Assembly: GCA_036004445.1 (NCBI GenBank)
Contig: DASYRL010000053.1
Location: 1-19,125 of the forward strand
Length of the DNA: 19,125 nucleotides
Source of the DNA: DASXUC01 sp036004445
GTDB taxonomy: Bacteria > Sysuimicrobiota > Sysuimicrobiia > Sysuimicrobiales > Kaftiobacteriaceae
Direction: 5' to 3'
The notes under the pieces: model-generated
Databases searched by the model: none
Told to the model about the DNA's origin: nothing
The model's input: only the letters and a program-made list of their open reading frames with translations
Program-made: the position numbers and the translations under genes
Shown here: in pieces, positions 1 through 7,104 of the stretch
How the letters are laid out: every line of letters starts with the position of its first letter
How positions within the stretch are numbered: the first letter of the stretch is position 1

Positions 1-124
1 ACCCGGCCTGATCCTTTCGGACCCGCCGGGGAGACTCCGTACGAGGGGGGTGTGCATTACGGCTCCCTTACCACTATGCAGTTTTCAAGGTTCAAGGTGG
101 GATGCGACCCCACCATCATCGGCA
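1..124 (-). other. Probable rRNA operon leader, transcribed leftward out of the window
   Basis: No protein gene is credible here. Read on the minus strand, the stretch downstream of the promoter at 131-158 contains a hairpin (96-114, stem GGTGGG/CCCACC, 7-base loop), then a boxA-like element (71-93), then a GC-rich hairpin at the edge (2-30, outer stem CCCGGC/GCCGGG). This order, promoter then boxA then structured leader, is what is known from rRNA operons of Gram-positive bacteria. I infer that 16S, or another rRNA gene, starts beyond position 1. No mature rRNA sequence is present, so the assignment rests on the leader alone. A 16S-23S spacer is the alternative, but the strong promoter argues for a leader. 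Confidence 0.5.
71..93 (-). promoter_or_regulatory. boxA-like antitermination element of an rRNA leader
   Basis: On the minus strand the core reads CTTGAAAACTGCATAG. This closely resembles the conserved CTTTGAAAACTG motif found before 16S and/or 23S genes in Firmicutes and, as TTTGAGAACTG, in Actinobacteria. There it belongs to the boxA antitermination region bound by Nus factors. It sits about 30 bases downstream of the predicted transcription start. The call is by similarity of the motif only. Confidence 0.55.
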
Positions 125-130
125 TCCTCT

Positions 131-158
131 ATCTTACTCACATGGGGAACCTTGTCAA
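131..158 (-). promoter_or_regulatory. Housekeeping-type promoter driving the leftward rRNA leader
   Basis: On the minus strand there is a perfect -35 TTGACA (158-153), a 16-base spacer and a -10 TAAGAT (136-131, four of six consensus positions). Transcription should start near 124. The promoter lies just past the stop codon of the secreted-protein gene at 174 and points the same way, so it serves something to the left of the window. Confidence 0.6.
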
Positions 159-173
159 CAGTTTGATGGAGAC

Positions 174-797
174 TTAGAACTGCACACAGACGACCGCTAT
201 CGTACCGTCAACAACGACCGGGTCGAGATCGCGGTACTTGTACCGGTAGTCGATCTTCCCCTCGAACGGACTCTCGCAGACCACCTCGAGGCCCCCGCGC
301 TGCGGCCGGTTGTCCAGCCGGATCCTGAAGGTCGGATCCAACGGGACGGTCACCGCTCGAAGGAGCTCCGTGTTGTCCTGAAACTCGATGCGGCGGGCCA
401 GCCCATTCGCCCGCATCTCCAGCGGGTTCCAACGGGTCAGACAGGTAAGCTGGAAGTCTGACATCCGCGGCGAATCGGATGAGCCCACGTTCCGGTACGC
501 GAAATTCACGCCAAACGTGCCCGCCGGCGACGGACAGGAGAACACGACCCCGCCGCCCATCGGGCCGGACTGGTTGTCGAGTTTGAACGTGGGTAGCGTC
601 CCGCCACCGGCGACCGGGGACACCTGCACGTTGTCCAGCACCTCGGTTCCCGGACCGGTTCCCCACCGGAGCATCTCACGCTCCCGCAGTGTGAGGCGCG
701 GCTGGTCCGCCGGAGCCAGGATCGAGGCCGCGGCACTCGGGCCCACCAGGGCCACTAAGAGGAAGATGACGCTCGCGAGCCTGGCCTGCGTCCTCAT
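174..797 (-). CDS. Secreted protein of unknown family
   Basis: The chosen start, ATG at 797, gives 207 residues. It begins with a textbook signal peptide: MRTQAR, then a hydrophobic run (about residues 8-22) ending in PSAAA, after which cleavage is likely. An in-frame start at 950 would add about 51 proline- and arginine-rich residues ahead of the signal peptide and is rejected. The mature part is polar with beta-type alternation and four cysteines (motifs FSCPSP, QLTCLT, EVVCES, AVVCVQF), enough for two disulphides. I do not recognise the family. Upstream it faces the divergent PAS gene across a 137-base gap that could hold regulatory sites for both. The Shine-Dalgarno signal is weak. Being the end gene before an rRNA promoter says nothing about its function. 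Confidence 0.6.
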   Translation of the reverse strand: MRTQARLASVIFLLVALVGPSAAASILAPADQPRLTLREREMLRWGTGPGTEVLDNVQVSPVAGGGTLPTFKLDNQSGPMGGGVVFSCPSPAGTFGVNFAYRNVGSSDSPRMSDFQLTCLTRWNPLEMRANGLARRIEFQDNTELLRAVTVPLDPTFRIRLDNRPQRGGLEVVCESPFEGKIDYRYKYRDLDPVVVDGTIAVVCVQF

Positions 798-865
798 GAT
801 TGTCCCGCAGGCTTCGCGCCGAAGGCGGGCGGTTCCTGCGGGGTCGAAAATCTCTCGTCCCGGAT

Positions 866-892
866 GTTTAGCCGGCCCGGCTGCGGGGGAAA
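866..892 (+). promoter_or_regulatory. Possible sigma-B-like promoter before the signalling operon
   Basis: GTTTAG (866-871), a 15-base spacer and GGGAAA (887-892) resemble the sigma-B pattern GTTTAA / GGGTAT, matching five and four positions of six. The site is 43 bases upstream of the PAS gene start. Autoregulation by the sigma factor that the module controls would fit partner-switching systems, but such short matches occur by chance in GC-rich DNA. This is a weak suggestion. Confidence 0.2.
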
Positions 893-934
893 AAACGCGC
901 GTTCCTAGTCTCTTTGGCGAGGGAGGACGCGGCG

Positions 935-2641
935 ATGGCACGTGTGGCACGGAAGAGGCCTGATTTACGGGATACTACCCGCTCGGTTCTTGAGGCTCCC
1001 CAAGCCCGGTTTCCCAACGGTGACAAGACGTCGTACAGCACGCTCGACGCCAACATCATCATCGCCAACGCCCCGGACCCGGTCTTCGTGTCGGACCTGG
1101 AAGGCAAGATCCTCCAGGCGAACGAGGCCGTGTCGGAACTGCTGGGCTTCCGCCCGGATGAACTGATCGAACAGTCGCTGTCTCGGTTCATCAGTGCCGA
1201 GGAGACCCGCGAATTTACCGCGGCCCTGCGCGAGGTCGTCGCGAAAGGCGTCACGCGCAACGCGCGCCTGAACCCCCGCAGCGCCACCGGCGAGATCATC
1301 CCCACCACCCTCAACGCCTCGGCCCTGCGCGATCCGGACGGGAAGGTGATCGGCGCCGTGGGCGTGCTGCGCGACATGCGCGAACTGGACAAAGCCCGCG
1401 CCTACGCGGAGTCGCTGATCAAGAACGCGCCGGACCCGGTGTTCGTCTCCGACCTGGAAGGCAAGATCCTCCAGGCGAACGACGCGGTGTCGACGCTGCT
1501 GGGGTTCCGCCCGGACGAACTGATCGAGCAGTCGCTGTCCCAGTTCATCAGTCCCGCCGAAACGCGGGAGTTCACCGCGGCCCTGCGCGAGGTCGTCGCG
1601 AAGGGCGTCACGCGCAACGCGCGCCTGAACCCCCGCAGCGCCACCGGCGAGATCATCCCCACCACCCTCAACGCCTCGGCCCTGCGCGACCTCGACGGGA
1701 AGGTCATCGGGGCGATCGGCGTGCTCCGCGACATGCGCGAACTGGACAAAGCCCGCGCCTACGCGGAGTCGCTGATCAAGAACGCGCCGGACCCGGTGTT
1801 CGTCGCCGACCTGGAAGGCAAGATCCTCCAGGCCAACGACGCCGTGTACAAGCTGCTGGGGTTCCGTCCCGATGAAGTCATCGAGCAGTCGCTGTCCCGG
1901 TTCATCAGCGCCGAGGAGACGCGCGAGTTCACCGCGGCCCTGCGCGAGGTCGTCGAGAAGGGCGTCACGCGCAACGCGCGCCTGAACCCCCGCAGCGCCA
2001 CCGGCGAGATCATTCCCACGACGCTGAACGCCGCGGCCCTGCGCGACCTCGACGGCAGGGCCATCGGGGCGATCGGCGTGCTCCGCGACATGCGCGAACT
2101 GGACAAAGCCCGCGCCTATGCCGAGTCGCTGATCAAGAACGCCCCCGACCCGGTGTTCGTCTCGGACCTGGAAGGCAAGATCCTCCAGGCCAACGACGCG
2201 GTCTTCTCCCTGCTGGGGTTCCGGCCTGACGAACTGATCGAACAATCCCTGCTGCGGTTCATCGTCCCCGAAGAGGTCCGCGAGTTCACCGCGGCCCTGC
2301 GCGAGGTCGTCGAGAAAGGCGTGAGCCGCAACGTCCGCCTGAATCCGCGGTCGGCCGGCGGCGAGGTCATCCCCACGACCCTCAACGCGTCGGCGCTGCG
2401 CGACCTCGAAGGCAGCGTGATCGGCGCGATCGGCATCCTGCGCGACATGCGGGCGTACGAGCAGGTCGTGCGCGACCTGGAGAAGTCCAAGACCGAGCTG
2501 CAAGAGAAGATCCTCGACCTTGAGAAGTTCGAAGAAGTCGTCGTCGGCCGCGAGCTGAAGATGATCGCCCTGGAGAAGGAACTCGAGACACTCCGTCGGG
2601 ACCTCGACCGCTACCGGCCGGACCGGCCCTCCTCGACGTGA
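935..2641 (+). CDS. Four-PAS sensor protein with C-terminal coiled coil, no output domain
   Basis: This predicted soluble protein has 568 residues. The ATG at 935 is preceded by GGGAGG (921-926) eight bases upstream; a TTG at 914 is in frame but has no such site. There are four consecutive PAS domains at about residues 45-163, 164-282, 283-401 and 402-507. Each starts with NAPDPVFV.DLEGKILQAN and ends with a GVLRDMREL linker. A charged coiled coil follows (about 508-560). There is no transmembrane segment, kinase, cyclase or GGDEF domain. PAS domains of this type sense small ligands, redox state or light, or mediate dimerisation; the signal cannot be read from sequence. The stop overlaps the kinase start by four bases (GTGA), so translation is coupled. 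I infer that it presents the signal to the sensor-less kinase downstream through coiled-coil contact. Confidence 0.85.
   Translation: MARVARKRPDLRDTTRSVLEAPQARFPNGDKTSYSTLDANIIIANAPDPVFVSDLEGKILQANEAVSELLGFRPDELIEQSLSRFISAEETREFTAALREVVAKGVTRNARLNPRSATGEIIPTTLNASALRDPDGKVIGAVGVLRDMRELDKARAYAESLIKNAPDPVFVSDLEGKILQANDAVSTLLGFRPDELIEQSLSQFISPAETREFTAALREVVAKGVTRNARLNPRSATGEIIPTTLNASALRDLDGKVIGAIGVLRDMRELDKARAYAESLIKNAPDPVFVADLEGKILQANDAVYKLLGFRPDEVIEQSLSRFISAEETREFTAALREVVEKGVTRNARLNPRSATGEIIPTTLNAAALRDLDGRAIGAIGVLRDMRELDKARAYAESLIKNAPDPVFVSDLEGKILQANDAVFSLLGFRPDELIEQSLLRFIVPEEVREFTAALREVVEKGVSRNVRLNPRSAGGEVIPTTLNASALRDLEGSVIGAIGILRDMRAYEQVVRDLEKSKTELQEKILDLEKFEEVVVGRELKMIALEKELETLRRDLDRYRPDRPSST
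1067..2455 (+). repeat. Four in-frame tandem repeats of 357 bases encoding PAS domains
   Basis: Units begin at 1067, 1424, 1781 and 2138, exactly 357 bases (119 codons) apart. Units 1-3 are nearly identical over long stretches, synonymous positions included (for example the segment encoding TRNARLNPRSATGEI). The linkers joining units 1/2 and 2/3 are also almost the same. Unit 4 is more diverged (SRNVRLNPRSAGGEV) and passes into the coiled coil. This indicates recent duplication or ongoing gene conversion. The region is also a likely assembly or recombination hot spot. Confidence 0.95.
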
Positions 2642-3828
2642 GCGCGATCGCGACCGGCATTCCAGCGGTGTCCCCGACCCTGCTGCTCGGCGACGACCCC
2701 GTGTCGCAGAACGGGGACGCCGCCGCGAAAGAACACGGCACGATCGCCGCCCTCCACGCGCGGATTGCCGAACTGGAGCAGCGGCTCCACCAGCGCGAAG
2801 AGCAGCGCCGCGCGCTGCTCCACATCATGAGCGATCTGCACGTGCTCAACACGCGTCTGTCCAGCCAGCGCAAAGCCATGCTCCACATCCTGGCCGACTA
2901 TGAGAGCGAGCGCGGGCGCCTGGGCCGGCAGACCGAACGGTTGGACAACTCCCGCCGCGCGGTCCTGCACATCCTTCAGGACGTCCACACCTCCAACCTC
3001 AAACTGGAAGGCTCGCGCAAGGCCATGATCCATATCATGGACGACCTGCGGAAAACGACCGCGGAGATACAGCGGCGGGAACAGGATCTGCGCGAGAAGC
3101 AGGAGCAGCTTGTCCAGGCCGGCAAGCTGGCCACGCTCGGCGAGTTGACGACCGGCGTCGCCCACGAGCTGAACAATCCGTTGAACAACATCGGACTGTT
3201 CGTCGGCAACGCGATCGACCTGTTGCGCCTGGGGCAGCCGGATACCGACCGGATGCTGGCGGATTTGAGCAACGCTCTGCACCAGGTGCGCACCGCGACG
3301 GAGATCATCACTCACCTGCGCACCTTCGGCCGGGCGGCGACGGTGACCCGCGAGCGGGTGTTTCTCAACCAGGTCATCGAGCGCGCGCTCTCGCTGCTCC
3401 AGGAACAGCTCCGGCTGCGCCAGATCGCGGTCCGCCTGCATTTGCAGAGCCCGGAGCCCGTCGTCGTCGGCAATCCGATCCAGCTCGAGCAGGTGTTTCT
3501 CAACCTGCTCACCAACGCCCGAGACGCGCTGGCGGGCATGCCCACCCGCGACATCACCATTCGCAGCGAGGTCCGCGCGAATCAGATTCTCGTGACCGTC
3601 AGTGACACGGGGCCCGGGATCCCCAAGGGCCTCGAGCAGCGGATTTTCGACCCGTTCTTCACCACGAAGGAAGTCGGCCAGGGGACGGGGCTGGGCCTGT
3701 CGATCACCTACAGCATCCTCAAGGAGCACGGAGGGACGATCGAGGTCGTCCCTGGGAGGTCGGGCGCCACGTTCGAGATCCGCCTCCCCACCGGGGGCGC
3801 CGTCCCATCGGAGCCGACGCTGCTATGA
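2638..3828 (+). CDS. Cytoplasmic histidine kinase with repeated signalling-helix N terminus
   Basis: This 396-residue kinase starts at a GTG that overlaps the preceding stop. Residues 1-35 are low complexity. Residues 38-165 are one long coiled coil carrying four copies of an R(R/K)A..HI..D motif, at 57, 78, 106 and 127. The dimerisation and phosphoacceptor helix contains GVAHELNNPL with the phospho-histidine at H176. The ATPase domain shows the N box (N293 in LTNARDAL), DTGPGIP (323-329), FDPFFTTK (337-344) and GQGTGLGL (347-354), so all catalytic motifs are intact. There is no transmembrane segment and no PAS or GAF domain of its own, which suggests the PAS protein encoded just upstream is its sensor. 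The likely phosphate acceptor is the REC domain of the next gene, whose ATG overlaps this stop by four bases (ATGA). Confidence 0.9.
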   Translation: MSAIATGIPAVSPTLLLGDDPVSQNGDAAAKEHGTIAALHARIAELEQRLHQREEQRRALLHIMSDLHVLNTRLSSQRKAMLHILADYESERGRLGRQTERLDNSRRAVLHILQDVHTSNLKLEGSRKAMIHIMDDLRKTTAEIQRREQDLREKQEQLVQAGKLATLGELTTGVAHELNNPLNNIGLFVGNAIDLLRLGQPDTDRMLADLSNALHQVRTATEIITHLRTFGRAATVTRERVFLNQVIERALSLLQEQLRLRQIAVRLHLQSPEPVVVGNPIQLEQVFLNLLTNARDALAGMPTRDITIRSEVRANQILVTVSDTGPGIPKGLEQRIFDPFFTTKEVGQGTGLGLSITYSILKEHGGTIEVVPGRSGATFEIRLPTGGAVPSEPTLL

Positions 3829-5930
3829 GCCCCACCGCACGCATCCTCCTCGTCGATGACGACGCCATGCTGCTGCAGGCCCTGCCGGAGGCCATCCGGC
3901 TGCGCCTCGAGGACGTCGAGGTCGACACGGCCGAATCCGCGGCGCTGGCCCTGGAGCGGCTGGCGGAGACCGACTACGACGCGGTCGTCACCGACATCAA
4001 GATGCCGGGACTGGACGGGTTGGGCCTGCTGGCCCGCATCCGCGACCTCCGGCCTGAAATACCGACCCTGCTGATCACCGGACACGGCGAGCACGACCTG
4101 ACCCTGCGTGCGCTGCGCGGCGGGGCATACGATTTCATCCAAAAGCCGATCGATCGGGACTACTTCATCGTCTCGCTGCAGCGGGCGATCGACGCACGGC
4201 GGCTGCGCCGCAAGGTCGAGGAGCAGCGTCAGCAACTGCAGACGCACGCCTCGGAGCTCGAGGACGTGGTGGAGGAACGCACCCGGGATCTCCGGTTCCT
4301 CTCCGACGCCAGCCGGGCGCTGGTCGCGTCGCTGGACCTCCAGGGTACGCTCGACCACCTCACGCAGCTGGCCGTGCCGGCCCTGGCCGATGGGTGCGTG
4401 GTGGACCTCGCCGACGAGGACGGGAACATCTATCAGACGGCGGTACACCACACCGACGACACCGTCCGGGCGCTGCTGGCCGAACTCCGCCGCCGCTACC
4501 CGCTCCACCGCATTCCCGGACACCCGGTCACCCGCGCGCTTCGCTCCGGGGAACCCGAGGTATTCGAAGCCGTCTCCGAGGATGAACTCGCCATCCGCGC
4601 GATCGATGAGGAGCACCTGCGCCTGATGCTGGCGATCAGGACCGGGTCCCAGATTGTCATCCCGCTCACCGCACGCACGGTGACGGCGGGCGTCATCAGT
4701 TTCATCCGCGGCGCCGATCGCCCGGGGTTCACGGTGACGGACCTGCCCCTGCTGGAAGACCTGGCCCGCCGTGCCGCGCTGGCGGTCGACAACGCGCGCC
4801 TGTACGACCGCGAGCACCGCATCGCCGAAACGTTCCAGCGGGCGTTCCTGCCCCCGGCGCTGCCGGCGGTCCCCGGCGTGGATCTGTCGGCCGCGTACAC
4901 GCCAGGGAGCCTGGAGACCGAGATCGGCGGCGACTGGTACGACGCGTTCCGGCTGCCCGACGGCCGGCTCGTGGTCTCCGTCGGCGACGTGGCGGGCAAA
5001 GGATTGCAGGCGGCGGTCAAGATGAGCCAGGTACGCGAGGCCATCCGGGCGACGATGTTCCAGGCGTCGTCGCCGGCCGAGCCGCTGGAGGTCGCCCATC
5101 GCGTGCTGTCCTTAGACGACGCCCCGCAGATGACGACCGCGATCGTCGGCGTGTTGGATTCCGCGGCGAAGACGTTCACCTACTCGAGTGCCGGACACGC
5201 CGGGCCGATCCTGGCGAGCCCGCTGGGCGACGTCGCCTCCCTGCCCTCGATGGGCATCGCGCTGGGCTCGCCGCTGTGGCGCGCACCCCAGGTCCGGCAG
5301 GTCGACCTGATCCCAGGCTCGACGCTGGTGCTCTACACCGACGGCCTGGTGGAACATCGCCACGACATCATCGCCGGCGAGCAGGCCCTCCGCGACGTCG
5401 TCAGGGCGGTCGTCGACGAGCAGGTGGATCTCCCCGCGCAGGCCATCCAGGACCGCGTGCTCGCCGGCGGGCGTCATCCCGACGACATCGCGGTGCTGGT
5501 GGTCCAGGTCACGCAGCTGCCGGCCCCGCGGCTCGACCTCACCCTGCCCGCGGTCCCGGACAGTTTCCGCGAAGTCATCACCGGGGTCGGGCAATTGGCC
5601 GAGCGGCTGCGCCTCGATTCCCAGCAAGCCTTCGGGCTGAAAGTGGCGGTGGGAGAGGCCGTGAGCAACGTGATCGAGCACGCCTACGTCGGCGCGCGCG
5701 GGAGTTTCACCGTGAACGCGGTACAGACCGACCACGAACTCTCCATCAAGGTTCGGGACATGGGCCGGTGGCGCACCTGGCGGCCCGAGGGACGGGGGCG
5801 CGGGCTGCGGATCATGCGCGCGCTGGCCGGGTCGGTGGAGATCGATACCGATAATGCGGGCACGACGCTGACGATCCGAGTGCCGCTGCGTGGCGCGCAA
5901 GTACAAAACACTGTGGCCGGGGGGATGTAG
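3825..5930 (+). CDS. Response regulator with GAF, PP2C/SpoIIE phosphatase and RsbW-like kinase domains
   Basis: This is a 701-residue fusion. Residues 5-125 form a receiver domain with acidic pocket D11-D13, phospho-acceptor D57, T85 and K107. A coiled coil (125-157) leads to a GAF domain (about 160-325). A SpoIIE/RsbU-type PP2C phosphatase (about 335-562) follows, with GGDWYDAF (368-375), GDVAGKG (387-393), the AGH motif near 456-458, YTDGLVE (504-510) and PDD (552-554). The last part (about 570-690) is an RsbW/SpoIIAB-like ATPase with EAVSNVIEHA (E611, N615), a DMG motif (645-647) and a GRGRGLRIM glycine-rich loop. In partner switching the phosphatase dephosphorylates a STAS protein and the RsbW-type kinase phosphorylates it; here both are in one chain. 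SypE of Vibrio fischeri has the same parts in a different order. The target is presumably the STAS protein encoded next. Receiver phosphorylation probably sets the balance between the two activities. Confidence 0.9.
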   Translation: MSPTARILLVDDDAMLLQALPEAIRLRLEDVEVDTAESAALALERLAETDYDAVVTDIKMPGLDGLGLLARIRDLRPEIPTLLITGHGEHDLTLRALRGGAYDFIQKPIDRDYFIVSLQRAIDARRLRRKVEEQRQQLQTHASELEDVVEERTRDLRFLSDASRALVASLDLQGTLDHLTQLAVPALADGCVVDLADEDGNIYQTAVHHTDDTVRALLAELRRRYPLHRIPGHPVTRALRSGEPEVFEAVSEDELAIRAIDEEHLRLMLAIRTGSQIVIPLTARTVTAGVISFIRGADRPGFTVTDLPLLEDLARRAALAVDNARLYDREHRIAETFQRAFLPPALPAVPGVDLSAAYTPGSLETEIGGDWYDAFRLPDGRLVVSVGDVAGKGLQAAVKMSQVREAIRATMFQASSPAEPLEVAHRVLSLDDAPQMTTAIVGVLDSAAKTFTYSSAGHAGPILASPLGDVASLPSMGIALGSPLWRAPQVRQVDLIPGSTLVLYTDGLVEHRHDIIAGEQALRDVVRAVVDEQVDLPAQAIQDRVLAGGRHPDDIAVLVVQVTQLPAPRLDLTLPAVPDSFREVITGVGQLAERLRLDSQQAFGLKVAVGEAVSNVIEHAYVGARGSFTVNAVQTDHELSIKVRDMGRWRTWRPEGRGRGLRIMRALAGSVEIDTDNAGTTLTIRVPLRGAQVQNTVAGGM

Positions 5931-5932
5931 CG

Positions 5933-6319
5933 ATGAGCGAGGCAGGCACGTTCACACTGAGATTCGATCGCACGCTCCCTGTGATGGAAATCATGGGAGA
6001 GGTTGACATTGCCAATGCCCAGGAGTTCGAGACGGCGCTCGACCGAGCGGTGAATTCCGGGCCGGCGCTGGTGGTGTCGCTGGAAGACACCTCGTATTTC
6101 GACAGCAAGGGCATCCACGTGCTGCTGCTGTTTGCCGGCCGGCTGGCCCGATCCGGCCAGCACCTGGCGCTGGTCGCCAAAGACGGCTCGGCCCCGCGCC
6201 GGCTGCTCGAAATTGCCGGTGTGCCGGGGGTCGTGCCGACTTACGGCTCCATCGACGAAGCGATGACGGCCATCGCCGGAGTTGCCAACGGTCAAATCTC
6301 CCTGCCCCAGTCCGGCTGA
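5933..6319 (+). CDS. STAS-domain anti-sigma factor antagonist (SpoIIAA/RsbV type)
   Basis: The whole 128-residue protein is a single STAS domain. The motif DTSYFDSKGIHVLL places the regulatory phosphorylation site at S58, equivalent to the serine of SpoIIAA/RsbV. The N-terminal strand pattern FDRTLPVMEIMGEVDIANA is typical of the family. In known systems the unphosphorylated form captures an anti-sigma kinase and releases its partner; the phosphorylated form does not. It starts two bases after the preceding stop, with a G-rich Shine-Dalgarno run just upstream, and is the last gene of the signalling operon. No sigma factor gene follows, so the downstream target is either encoded elsewhere or is not a sigma factor. 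Confidence 0.92.
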   Translation: MSEAGTFTLRFDRTLPVMEIMGEVDIANAQEFETALDRAVNSGPALVVSLEDTSYFDSKGIHVLLLFAGRLARSGQHLALVAKDGSAPRRLLEIAGVPGVVPTYGSIDEAMTAIAGVANGQISLPQSG

Positions 6320-6331
6320 ACCTCACCCTGC

Positions 6332-6412
6332 CCTCTCCCACCAGGAGAGGTGAAGCGGTTGGCCGCTACCGCGGCCTCACCTGTTCGCAGGACGCCGGGC
6401 CGCCGCCCGGCG
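6332..6412 (+). repeat. Hairpin-rich spacer after the signalling operon
   Basis: The 104-base gap between the STAS and DUF92 genes holds three simple inverted repeats. They are CCTCTCC/GGAGAGG (6332-6350, 5-base loop), GGCCGC/GCGGCC (6361-6376, 4-base loop) and CGCCGGGC/GCCCGGCG (6393-6412, 4-base loop). The first lies within a CCTCACCCTGCCCTCTCCC stretch resembling a dispersed intergenic repeat seen in many bacteria. None is followed by a T-run, so a standard intrinsic terminator is not supported, though the tandem hairpins could still slow polymerase or protect the mRNA 3' end. Confidence 0.6.
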
Positions 6413-6423
6413 AAGACGGCTTC

Positions 6424-7104
6424 GTGATCACTGGTGTGCTGCTGGCCGCGCTGATCGCAGGCGCGGCTTGGCGTTTGCGGGCCCTGACCATCGGGGGCGC
6501 CCTCGCCGCGGCCGCCGTCGGCGCCGCGATCTACGGATTCGGCGGCGTCCGGTGGGCGGTGCTGCTGCTGGTCTTCTTTGTGACCAGCAGCATGTTCACG
6601 CGGGCCGGCGGCGAGCACAAGACGTCTTCAGGTGACCGGGCCGGGCGCACTGCTGGGCAGGTGGCCGCCAACGGCCTCGTTGCTGCGGCGTTCGCACTGG
6701 CGCACTCGGGCAGCGGGGCGCCGTGGATCGCGACCGGATTCGTCGGCGCCGTCGCCGCGGCCACCGCCGATACGTGGGCCACGGAGATCGGTCTGCTCAG
6801 CCGCACCCCGCCCCGGCTCATCACGACCGGGAAGGTCTGCCGCCCCGGCCAGTCCGGTGGGATCACGTCGCTCGGTACACGCGGGGGCATCGCCGGCGCG
6901 GGCGTCATCGCTCTGCTCGGCAACGTCCTGCTGGGCACATCCGTGCTGGGCGTGCTGATCGCGGGAACGGCGGCGATGTTCGCCGACAGCCTGCTCGGCG
7001 CCACGCTGGAAGCCCGAGCGCGAGTGCTGACGAACAACACGGTGAACCTGCTGACGACCGCAACCGGCGCGCTGCTGGCGGCCCTCCTGGCTAATCTGCG
7101 GTAG
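6424..7104 (+). CDS. DUF92 family integral membrane protein
   Basis: The product has 226 residues, mostly hydrophobic, with about six to eight membrane spans. Family hallmarks are FTRAGGEHK near residue 58, ATADTWATEIG near 116, the TTGKVCRPGQSGGIT segment (about 138-152) and a terminal TNNTVNLLTTATGALLA. DUF92 includes the plant chloroplast protein VTE6, reported to be a phytyl-phosphate kinase, but most bacterial members are uncharacterised. Start GTG at 6424 gives a complete first helix; the Shine-Dalgarno match is poor. The 3' end overlaps the convergent reductase gene by 14 bases. Lying beside a geranylgeranyl-reductase-like enzyme hints at a prenyl-phosphate role, which is inference only. 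Confidence 0.85.
   Translation: MITGVLLAALIAGAAWRLRALTIGGALAAAAVGAAIYGFGGVRWAVLLLVFFVTSSMFTRAGGEHKTSSGDRAGRTAGQVAANGLVAAAFALAHSGSGAPWIATGFVGAVAAATADTWATEIGLLSRTPPRLITTGKVCRPGQSGGITSLGTRGGIAGAGVIALLGNVLLGTSVLGVLIAGTAAMFADSLLGATLEARARVLTNNTVNLLTTATGALLAALLANLR

Noticed and set aside
102..461. Plus-strand open frame at the left end
   Set aside because: Runs through the promoter/leader region and antisense to the secreted-protein gene; histidine- and arginine-rich translation with no family features.
965..2503. Long open frame on the minus strand opposite the PAS gene (over 500 codons)
   Set aside because: It is the antisense of a repetitive high-GC gene; the translation is itself repetitive and has no domain, while the plus strand encodes clear PAS domains with a good ribosome site.
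2638..3828. Kinase as an orphan hybrid or pseudogene because it lacks a sensor domain
   Set aside because: All catalytic motifs are intact and the frame is coupled to neighbours on both sides; a split sensor is the simpler reading.
6332..6412. Rho-independent terminator after the STAS gene
   Set aside because: The hairpins are good but none is followed by a run of T, so only a structured spacer is reported.
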